From Paraphysomonas bandaiensis (lineage: Eukaryota; Chrysophyceae), in contig CBFFRP010000129.1 in NCBI GenBank assembly GCA_965644295.1, positions 42,598-106,597 on the forward strand: a DNA stretch of 64,000 nt. Reading direction: 5' to 3'. This document shows, in pieces, positions 55,703 to 64,000 of this stretch. The position numbers and the translations under genes are program-made. How positions within the stretch are numbered: position 1 is the stretch's first letter; every line of letters starts with the position of its first letter. The notes beneath the pieces are model-generated. The model made no database searches. It saw only the letters and a list, made by a program, of their open reading frames with translations, and was not told where the DNA came from.

Positions 55703-56365
55703 ATGGCCCACCAGTTGCAAAATAAGTGGGTGTTGTGGGAGCATGATAGCACGGTATGATTATATTTAGCAACACTTTTCTCGTTAATCGTTGGACATAG
55801 CAAAAAAATTACCGGGAAGCGAATAAGGAAGTATGTGAGTTTCAAACGGTTGAAGATTTCTGGAAGTATTGGTCGTTTATACCCCGACCAAGGTAATATC
55901 TTATCCAAGCATGATATTTCCTCATATGCCGTCTGTAGTGAGGTGTTCAATGAAGGACATATAAAGAAAGAAATAGATGGCCGAACCATTGCGGGTTTTT
56001 GTTTGTTTAAAAAGGGAATAAAACCAGCATGGGAAGACACTGCCAATTCGTCTGGGGCCGAATGGGTCTGTAGAAACGCACGTAGTTTTGAAATTGCTGA
56101 TGCGTACTGGGAGAACCTTGTCTACGGACTTATTGGTGAGACGATAGATGAAGGAGACGAAATATGTGGTTGCCGAATCGTTAATAAAACTACAAACAGC
56201 GGCAAGATTAACGTTAAAATTGAGCTATGGTTACGCAGTAGAAACAAGGACGTGGCAGACCGGATATTGACACGAATGTTGAATGCCCTAACCGATGGAG
56301 AGTCCTCAAAACCCGGCTCGTCTCGTGGGTTACCCGACTTTCAGCACAAGACTCATGGAAACTAG
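55703..56365 (+). CDS. eIF4E family, class II (4EHP-like) cap-binding protein
   Basis: Three exons, 55703-55753, 55801-55892 and 55939-56365 (introns 47 and 46 nt), give 189 aa. The eIF4E fold is clear: NKWVLWEHD at the start, FQTVEDFWKYWSFI (the H/Y-x-F-W motif that contacts eIF4G or partners), FKKGIKPAWEDTAN (cap-stacking Trp79 and Glu80), YWENLVYGLIGE and EICGCRIV. The G-I-K-P-x-W-E-D-x-A-N wording and an aromatic Tyr instead of Trp at the first cap-stacking position (NYREAN) fit class II, the 4EHP/eIF4E2 group, which often represses translation or acts in specialised initiation. The second stacking Trp is kept. The class call is by eye and could be wrong for a divergent class I protein. 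Confidence 0.88.
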
Positions 56366-57283
56366 AAAGTGTGTGGGTGTGTTGTGAGGTGCTGCATTGT
56401 ACGTAACTTTGTGATGTAGTAAACACCAGTTGTCGTTCGATTGAATGATTTAACAATTTCATAAGTAATATTTACCTTTACTACGATACTATATACCACT
56501 TCTTTTTCACGTAGTTGTGTGAATGTGTGAATTATTGTACCACTTAGGAATGATGGTACTATATTGTAGTACCTGCGTACCTGGCTTTCTGGAAGAATGA
56601 CGAATCCTAATTCGCCAAGATAACAAGATCGAATAATAGACATGAACGCAGTGTATATAACGAAATAATCGTGGGATGAAAATCAACACTACCCGTCCAT
56701 ATAAGACGTGTGATCGAATAACATGTGGTGGTTAAGAGCTATTCGTTTAAGTACTTCTAGCGATCGTGTTGTATTTTAAACGCTGTACTGTAATCGCGTA
56801 ATCGCTCCTTCTTCTATCAGACCAGCTCATACCTTGGTCTAATATACACAGCAAGATCAAAAGTTTGTTACTTTTTAGTTTGTCACTAAGAATAAATTAT
56901 ATTAAATTATTTACTTAAACAATTAATGACTAGAGGGATTACTCGAAGTCGGCCATTATATTTTTACATGGATAGGGAATAATGTATCGCAACACTATTA
57001 TTAGTTAGAGTCGCAGGCCCGATAATACTATTAACAATATACTGCAATATATTTGTATCATTAAATACATGCATATTGCGTATATTCTTTTTTAAATGAT
57101 AGTCATTAAGATTACATAATAATCAGGTCATAGTTTTCCTCGTATTCATCCTTGAAGTCACTACCGGTGACATAATCACCCAGAATAATTCAAAATTGAT
57201 TGAAATATGCATGCATTTGTCTACAAGTGCCGATTAGCTTTCATTGACAGAATCATACTACCTGTTGCAAGAGATGCACGCCT
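56366..57283. other. Convergent gap, nothing recognised
   Basis: 3' flank of the eIF4E gene, AT-rich. Only chance frames. Confidence 0.45.
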
Positions 57284-57590
57284 CCAACAAAGTCGGACTC
57301 GCACCTGACCTCTTCGTGGGGGATAAGTACCGGAGAGATTCTCTCTGGGAAACTAACGTGTGTCGCAAACATAGTCAGCAGGTATTGTTCTGCCCACTCA
57401 CAGCCGAATGCTTGTGTGGGACAAGGGACACTAATTAGTGTCACTTGTGTAGACGTCTTAGGGCCTTGACAAATAAACAGGCATCTGGGAATGGGCCCAC
57501 CTCAAGGGCATCCGGGACAGGACCTATGTAAAGGGTAACCGGGGTATAGGGCTGCCTGCTGAAGTCAAGCATCCGAGATGTTCAATGTAT
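57284..57590 (+). mobile_element. SINE-like element, plus orientation, tail missing
   Basis: Well-kept head and middle (CAACAAAGTCGGACTCGCAC to CAAGCATCCGAGATGTTCAA), cut off before the LINE-derived tail. The loss of the 3' end is atypical for a 5'-truncating SINE and suggests a later deletion. 57591-57897 is the AT-rich 3' flank of the desaturase gene. Confidence 0.75.
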
Positions 57591-57897
57591 CTATTCGACA
57601 AAGTTCTATCTTGTACAGTTTATTTCATATATTTAATATACAGCTGTGTTACATCCAAACAACTGTGTTCGTCACTAGCGGTATATTCCTATATTGCAGC
57701 ATTTATAGGACCAACCTCAACGGAAGTGGGTTCAACGAATCGTAATTTAACAGAAGCGATATAAAATACAAACCATTATTTATAATTCAACCCCTACAAT
57801 CAAATTCCAAACTTCGCTACTCATATATATATTGCAATGGAAACTATTAATATTGCATAAAACAGTCATTCTCTTAACTATCAAAATATATGCAACA

Positions 57898-58860
57898 CTA
57901 CGTATGCTTTTTCGTATCAGGGAGAGATGATTTTTCTAGTGCTTTCTTTTTCTCCATTTCCCTCTTGAGCTTGAGCCTACTCCATGATCCCGTCGCACGT
58001 TTACAGTCGTAAGCCAATCCGAGGGCATAACATACATCAATAAAAAATTTCGTAGGGTTGTACTGCTTGTGAATTCCGAACTCCGAAGCTGCGTAATCGT
58101 AAGGATACTTATGGTGCCAATTGTGCCATCCTTCTCCCACTGCAACGAGAGACACAAGAGGGTTCTCTGCAGGCCACAAACTTTCATCATAAGGATGACT
58201 TCCAAAAAAGTGTGCACCAGAATTGACCAACCAGGTTGCATGTAAGACTACCACATAGCGTAATGCGCCTGCAATCCAGTATCCTGTCCAGAAGTTTTCG
58301 CCCCAAAGCGTGCTCACAAGGCCAGGGAAGACAAAGCACATGAACAACGCAAACCACGGATCCAAAGCCTTTTGAAACACAACAACACCATCGTTTGCTA
58401 GGTCCTCAAACGTTAGTTTTTTACCAGCAGCTATGGTTGCAGGGGTCTTTTTCACAAACAACCACCCCATGTGCGCGTAAAAGAATCCTCGAGTAGCATT
58501 ATGTGGGTCGGCATCTGTTTCGGAATGTTTATGATGGACACGATGATCCCTTGACCAGTGATAGATACTTCCTTGATTGGCCATAGAATTTAGAAGCATG
58601 AGGAATATGCGCAGTGGAAGGGTTGCTTTGTAACTTCTGTGAGCCCATAGTCTATGTACACCTGCCGTGATTCCCAAGCCGCTGATGGGCCACAAGACGA
58701 AAGCCCATAAGAGTGTATAGGGCAAAGCATGAGGAACTGAGAAGATACCAATGATAGCAGCTACATGAACCAAAGATATGTATATGATCATCGGGTAATT
58801 GAGGTTGTTCTGATTGTAGTGGTAGACCACTGTCTTGACGGAGTCCTTAATGATATCCAT
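57898..58860 (-). CDS. Delta-9 acyl-CoA desaturase
   Basis: A single-exon 320-aa membrane enzyme that introduces a cis double bond into saturated fatty acyl-CoA at the ER, using two irons. The three histidine boxes are intact: HRLWAH (69-74), HRVHH (106-110, in DHRVHHKHSETDADPHN) and HNWHH (in GEGWHNWHHKYPYDYAASE). Four hydrophobic helices fall in the usual pairs. There is no fused cytochrome b5 domain, so electrons would come from a separate cytochrome b5, as for animal SCD. The C-terminus ends KKHT, a di-lysine ER-retrieval signal. Length matches animal and insect SCDs (about 330-360). It is divergent from the dynein-2 chain gene, without an obvious functional link. Confidence 0.95.
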   Translation of the reverse strand: MDIIKDSVKTVVYHYNQNNLNYPMIIYISLVHVAAIIGIFSVPHALPYTLLWAFVLWPISGLGITAGVHRLWAHRSYKATLPLRIFLMLLNSMANQGSIYHWSRDHRVHHKHSETDADPHNATRGFFYAHMGWLFVKKTPATIAAGKKLTFEDLANDGVVVFQKALDPWFALFMCFVFPGLVSTLWGENFWTGYWIAGALRYVVVLHATWLVNSGAHFFGSHPYDESLWPAENPLVSLVAVGEGWHNWHHKYPYDYAASEFGIHKQYNPTKFFIDVCYALGLAYDCKRATGSWSRLKLKREMEKKKALEKSSLPDTKKHT

Positions 58861-59530
58861 GTTGTCAAGGTTTCCCAGTCAACACAGTCGTTGTGAGTTA
58901 AAATAATGATCATTGTTGGCATCCACACACAATATTTTCGTGATTCAATTCAAGTGATGTGCTGTTCTGGATATATGCACGTCACAAACCTAACGACACT
59001 GTGTCCAATTGAAGTGGTGACGCGACCAGCTCATAGTCTGCTGTGTCACACCACACACGCTCTCCTGTTGATATGAAAACCAATCAAAAGTGTATACTAT
59101 CTAGGAGGTGTATTTGATTGGTTGAATTATAAATTACGGTGTATTTTCAGGAGTGCCTACGATGTATACTCATCGCAGTTGCATAGACATGAGGCGTATA
59201 CAGCAGTATATTGCTGTAGAACTTTGTATACGGTATCTCTACACTATGTAGGTATCATTGTATCTTGTGTAGTTTAAAAATGTGGGATATCCAGCACATT
59301 CTAAAATATTAAACCCACTGCATTCTGTCGTACATACGAATTGTATGATAATAACGTACACAACTGTACAATATTGTATTTCACTTGTATTCTCTGTATA
59401 CGAGGAGTATGCACAGCAGTATATGATGGATTCCATATATACACATACACATACACTATACACAGTGTTGTAGATGTGTACATCCCCAGTCTCCATTGTC
59501 TCGAATAACCCCCCATTAAAATAGCAATCC
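58861..59530. promoter_or_regulatory. Divergent promoter region with TACAGCAGTA motif
   Basis: The longest divergent gap, 670 bp. Exact TACAGCAGTA at 59199-59208, immediately followed by TATTGCTGTAGA, and a single-mismatch copy CACAGCAGTA at 59412-59421. Confidence 0.55.
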
Positions 59531-62193
59531 ATGATCGCCATATCATTTGAAGATACCTCATGTGGGGTGATGGATATCACCAGTACGTGGGAAGCAAATA
59601 TATCCCGAGACACAGCAGAGACTCAGACCCCCTCCGAGATGTTTATGTTCGAGGATGCTGAGGTACAGACCGGATTATACACTGAGATAGTGGAGGAAGT
59701 AGTGAGTAAGAAGGATGTCGGGGCGAATTTAGTGGATCTTCTTGCGGAGTATCACAAGCAGAGAGGGCGGGAGGCGTGGGCCGCTATGATCAGAGAGGGA
59801 AAAGTGTCCATTGACGGAGAGACCGTTACGCACCCAGATAAGGTGCTTGAACCAGACCAGTATATTGAGTTTGTGAATGAGAAGAGTAATGCTGAGGTTA
59901 GTTTACTGTGTGTTGTAGGTAGATATTAAGTAATGCTGTTGTTGAGCAGACGGAGATATCTCGTGCCGACTTTGGCACACAAGCGGACGAGGACGAGTTA
60001 AGCGCTGGGAGCACCAGTTTACTGCGGTTCTTAGACAACACCTTGCCACTAGTAGAGCAGGAGTTGAAAAATAACATTGTCAGTAAGGCTTTTGACGGCT
60101 ACACTGCCATGCGAGAGGATAGACCAGAGAGTATAGAACTTTGGAAGATACTGACTGTAGATCTCGAAAAGCACAAGGTTGTGTTTCCGGACTGGTCTAA
60201 GGGTAACCATTACGCCGGTGTTATTGTACGATGCCACGTGACCCGCAATAAAGAGCGAATTTACGATATCGATATGTCAGACGGAGGGTCTCGGCTTAAT
60301 GGTGTAAGGGAGGAATATATACGAGCGATTTTACCTGGTGTTGGTGGAGACGGCGGTCGGTCGAGACGGAGCGGAGGTGAGTGTACAGTGGCATATATCG
60401 TGGCATGTTGTAGGATGTAATGATTGCTACTGCAGGAAGAAGTAGTATGCGCTTGTATGAGGGAATGCGTTTACATGCGTGTGTGAGGCGTGGGACTAAC
60501 GAATCCCGCTACCTGCCTGGACGAGTGACAGCAGTGCATCGCAATGAAACTGTCGACGTGGAGTGTGAAGGTGGCGTTATCAAAGCAGGACTTACACGGG
60601 ATGATCTGTTAGTTGGGCTGACTGAAGGACAAGAGGTAGAAGCTCGTAGGCCTGTTATCGTCAGTATGCAATGTACAGGGGTGTCGTGGAGCTGTAACGG
60701 TAGCATGGTGGTGGCCTCATACGGCAATGCCGATGTTAGTGGGTGGTGTGACTCCCCTGGTGCAGTATGTACGTGGAGTGTCTTTGGGCGCGATCTGAAC
60801 CCGTCTGTACCGGATTTCGTATTGGATCATACCGTATGCGTGATGTGCGTGCGTTGTCACCCAACGAACCCCTCAGTAGTTGCAGCGGGGTCTTTCAATG
60901 GGGAAGTGATCGTGTGGGATGTGAATAACCCAGAGGGTCCATTGCATCTGTCCTCCATAACTGAGGATTCTCATGACGAACCCGTAATGGGAGTAGACTG
61001 GGTATTGGACTCCTCATTAGGGGTATATCTAGTTTGTAGTGTTGGGGCGGACGGGAAAGTTCTGTTGTGGAACCTCGAGCAGGGATTCAAAAAACCATTT
61101 AGAGGATGCATGTTAGCCAAAACTAAAGTCTCTAAAAGGTTTGTGTGTGCTGTACCCAATATTAAGCTTCTGACACTTTTGTCCACAGGCAAAATTACCC
61201 TCTGGCTCACGGTGGGACGTCCTTGTCATTTTCTGGAGGTCTGCGTCGGGCGAAGTGGCTCGTAGTAGGTCAGGAAGGTGGATCAATTGTACGTGCCCAA
61301 GCCTCCCGTATACTCTCCGCCCCTCCACCGGCTGAATCTTCAACGGTGCGTGCGCAGTTTATCTCGATTTCTGTGCTTATGGCATTCTACAGGACAAACG
61401 CGGTGGAAAATATGCTTCCCTCCGACGTAAGGGCGAAACTTTTTCACACGAAACTCACATCGGTCCAGTAAACGCTATCCAATGCTCACCATTTCACAGG
61501 TATCCATAGTAACCCACAAAGTTTTATGCCGCTTATAGGCAATTCGTGCTTGTGATGTTAATGATTTCATACAGGAGTTTGTTTCTGACTGGAGGACAGG
61601 ACGGAACAGTAAGGCTGTATCATATGCTAGAGCAGAACCCGTTGCGCACTTGGGAGCCCGCCCCGCAGGAAGACACAGGTATATGCGGTGCCGTATGTTC
61701 TAGTGAAATAGTTATATATATTATTCTCTTGTAGATGTTTATGTCAACTTGTATCTTTGTACACATATATAACACGTACTTGACTTCCGAAACAGATATC
61801 GACTCTTCTTTTGCCGCCATCAGCTGTATCGGGTTTAGCTACACACGACCAGCTGTATTTGCTGCTGGTTCTAGAGACGGATATGTGTACGTGTTCGACC
61901 TGCTCTCTTCTTCAACAGGGCCTGTGACTGTGTTACAACTGCCCCCAGTTGGCGCTAATATGGATACCGTTGCCGAAGCAAAGGCTAACGGGAGGGGACT
62001 CACCGGACCTCGTGCGCGTGTCTCTGGAATTTGCTTCAACAAGAAGCAGAGGGACCTCCTTGCTGCATGTGATCATACAGGAAGGGTATTTGTGTGGAAG
62101 ATGGGATGGACACTGTCCAATAGCAAGCAAACAGAGCAAGCATTCATTGACCATCTTGGCAGTGTATCTGTTGATGACAATATGGATTTATGA
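59531..62193 (+). CDS. Dynein-2 intermediate chain (DYNC2I2/WDR34-like) with S4-like and Tudor-like insertions
   Basis: Seven exons: 59531-59896, 59950-60376, 60436-61138, 61189-61345, 61393-61499, 61575-61678 and 61796-62193, giving 753 aa against about 536 in human. Dynein-2 drives retrograde intraflagellar transport. The N-terminus has TQT/VQT-type light-chain sites (AETQTP, AEVQTG, FGTQAD) and the helix LVEQELKNNIVSKAFDGY, as in WDR34. The WD40 part follows ([91 protein letters not shown]). Extra segments: residues 66-114, with the S4 pattern MIREGKVSIDG and LEPDQYIEF; and two Tudor-like segments, about 190-250 (NHYAGVIVRCH, YDIDMSDGG) and 272-330 (RYLPGRVTAVHRN, VDVECEGG). The orthology is strong; the inserted-domain names are by eye. 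Confidence 0.87.
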
Positions 62194-62589
62194 ATATCAT
62201 ATCATGTCGTGGAGCTATATAGTAGTTTTTGTGAGTAAATAGTGTTCACATGTGAAAGGTGATATATATTCCGAGCACGTTCTAGTAATTATTGATATAT
62301 CTTCTAAATGTACTATACAACTTGGAGGTGTCAAAGCACTACTACTGTGAATCAGCTGGCAGTGTTGGAATACGTATGTTTCCCTAAGTGAGATCTATAG
62401 AATACATTAAATACAATGTGAAAAACTGAGTCAAAATTACTATATAGCTATTATTAAAACTGAAGTATGACGACGATTCAAAATGCGGAAGTTAATCAGA
62501 GGTTGACATGAAAGTAGTTTGAAATTATTTGTTGTTGATGTGTTTTAACATGACAACGCATTATTGCCTGTGCAATAATAAGTAGTGAA
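62194..62589. other. 3' flank, nothing recognised
   Basis: AT-rich sequence between the dynein-2 chain gene and the next transposon cluster. Confidence 0.45.
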
Positions 62590-62938
62590 TGTCTGATTAT
62601 TAGCAATAAGCGCTTAACAGTCAGAACTGATGCAGCAAAACAATTTAATTAACTCTGATATCCTACTATTTGGCGCTACGAAAGCTGTTTGTGCGTCACC
62701 GCAAGCACCAAGGTGCAACCGCTTTCGCTCTCTGTCCTCAAGGTGAATAGCTCGGGTGCTTGACTTCAGTAGGCAGTCCAATAGAACCGATGCCCTTGAG
62801 GTGGGCCCATTGATTCGTCAGGGCCCAAAGACGTCTACACAAGTGACACTAATTCCCTCAACAAAGTCGGACTCGCACCGTTTCGTGGTGTTCTGGGTTC
62901 TGGGGAATAAGTACCGGAGAGATTCTCTCTGGGAAACT
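62590..62938. mobile_element. Rearranged SINE-like element: two pieces in opposite orientation
   Basis: 62590-62852 is the tail and middle in minus orientation (TTATTAGCAATAAGCG to ACACAAGTGACACTAATT). It abuts 62854-62938, the SINE head in plus orientation (TCAACAAAGTCGGACTCGCA to CTCTCTGGGAAACTA). The head is therefore inverted relative to its own tail, and the Ty3/gypsy fragment follows at once. Confidence 0.72.
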
Positions 62939-62982
62939 ATATTGAACTACAACCAACTCCTACGTGCGTACCTACACACACT

Positions 62983-63753
62983 TTGAATGAATATCAGCCT
63001 GGTGATTTAGTTTTGTTGCGGCTGGATCCAACTCAGCATAAGCCCAATAAATTATACCCTCGTTTCAAAGGTCCTTACGAAGTGGTTTCCACGTATAAGG
63101 CTGATGTCACATGCATTCATGTTGTGATGCGTTTTGAAGTTGTGCTGCACATGTCATGGCTCAAACCGTTCTTTGGTACGCCTGAGCAGGCATATCGTGT
63201 TGCGCAAATTGATTTTAACCAGTATACTGTGGTTGCTGTGATTGCATACCGAGGAGATCCGGAGGTTCGTTCTCGAATGGAATTCCAAGTTCAGTTTGAG
63301 GATGGTTCGTTATTATGGCTTCCATGGTCACAGGATATCGTTTCCACCTCGCAATTTCAGTCGTTCTGTGAGCAGAAACCTCAATTGTTCCCTCTGTTGT
63401 TTTCTGCTGCTATGGCAAAATCTGAACGTGCACGTTTGAAACGTATTCCTATTGAAGGGGTGTCACCTGGTCAAACAATTTATGTAGATTTGCGTGCATG
63501 GGGTTCAGATTTCTATGATGAACTTAATCTGCCGAATTGTTATACAACGATGTATGTTGTCGAATGTTCTTATGTGCGGTGGGCTGGCCGTCGCCAGTTA
63601 CGTATAGACCTCTATTGCCCTTTGTTCCAATCTACATATGAATGGAGTGCCTATGACGTTCACTGCTATGGTCGAGTCACGGAATTTGATCCTTCTACTA
63701 TGGTATTGGTGGATGCTGCATTCTGCCAACAATATCCTAATATTCTCCTCTAA
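62983..63753 (+). pseudogene. Ty3/gypsy pol fragment: integrase C-terminus plus chromodomain-like region
   Basis: An open frame of 256 codons, without the protease, RT, RNase H or catalytic integrase parts. The start matches the integrase C-terminal module (Q-P-G-D-L-V-L-L-R, then YPRFKGPYEVV, the GPY/F motif, then HMSWLKPFFG). Residues about 80-130 (VVAVIAYRGD, MEFQVQFEDGS, WLPWSQDI) look like a chromodomain, which in chromoviruses targets insertion to heterochromatin. A further 120 residues follow (IPIEGVSPGQTIYVDLRAWG and onward) that I cannot assign. The first methionine is only a frame landmark. It is a 5'-truncated retrotransposon piece with no stops. Confidence 0.8.
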
Positions 63754-64000
63754 TTGTTGATTACTTTTATTTATTTAATATTTATTTCATGATTATATCA
63801 CATATATATTATAACATTCATACTATTATTCATACTTTTATTATCATAATATTGCTCTACGTATGTTTATTACTTTTATTTCATGAATTGGATTTTTATT
63901 TGCTAATGCTTGGAATGACGCTATATTGGCTGACACAAGGTTACTTCTATCTATCCCAGATATGTATTCCTAGCTTTCTTTTCTCTAGCTGGAGGGAGAA
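63754..64000. other. Right edge, AT-rich
   Basis: Non-coding sequence after the pol fragment. It could be the start of a 3' untranslated region or LTR of that element, but no repeat partner lies in the window. Confidence 0.4.

Overview
The window is nuclear DNA from a unicellular eukaryote. Its protein-coding genes carry short GT-AG introns (mostly 43-130 nt), and there are two eukaryote-type tRNA genes without encoded CCA. Recognisable products are eukaryotic: eIF3g, a class II eIF4E, lipin, a Tubby-like protein, a soluble adenylyl cyclase, a dynein-2 intermediate chain, a white-type ABCG transporter and a delta-9 acyl-CoA desaturase. The dynein-2 chain (an intraflagellar transport motor subunit), Tubby and the soluble cyclase point to a lineage that makes, or recently made, a cilium. 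I cannot fix the clade from sequence alone; a holozoan or a stramenopile-like protist would fit. Exon boundaries were worked out by eye from frame continuity, splice sites and family resemblance.

Layout: 18 protein-coding genes lie in nine consecutive head-to-head pairs with no tandem neighbours, so strands alternate -,+,-,+ across the whole window. The pairs are: nucleoside transporter / MTA-SAH nucleosidase (282-3727); eIF3g / IQ-motif protein (4351-8252); conserved unknown 937-aa protein / lysine-rich protein (9903-13905); FKBP with a linker-histone-like domain / GFA-domain protein (16633-17950); soluble adenylyl cyclase / possible N-myristoylated unknown (25431-31052); ABCG half-transporter / nitronate monooxygenase (34685-38315); TMEM134/230-like / Tubby-like (44563-47310); lipin-like / class II eIF4E (51147-56365); acyl-CoA desaturase / dynein-2 intermediate chain (57898-62193). 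ATG-to-ATG gaps are only 238-670 bp. Most of these gaps hold clusters of a short motif, TACTGCTGTA or its complement TACAGCAGTA, the best candidate for a bidirectional promoter element.

All mobile DNA that I recognise lies in the convergent (3'-to-3') gaps or at the right edge. There are (i) one complete 5.07-kb LTR element (19359-24428) with 382-bp LTRs differing at one base, a CTAAC target duplication, a decayed interior and a 129-bp tandem array; (ii) several 5'-truncated copies of a LINE with RNase H and CCHC motifs; (iii) many short SINE-like elements whose 3' third matches the LINE 3' tail; and (iv) a Ty3/gypsy integrase-chromodomain fragment at the right end. tRNA-Val(CAC) and tRNA-Pro(TGG) sit at 39468-39695.

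The most unusual points are the strict alternation of divergent gene pairs with a shared promoter motif that also occurs in the LTR, a lipin homologue whose DxDxT catalytic motif reads DIEGA, a dynein-2 intermediate chain carrying S4-like and Tudor-like insertions, and a soluble adenylyl cyclase that appears to lack the bicarbonate-binding Lys and Arg.
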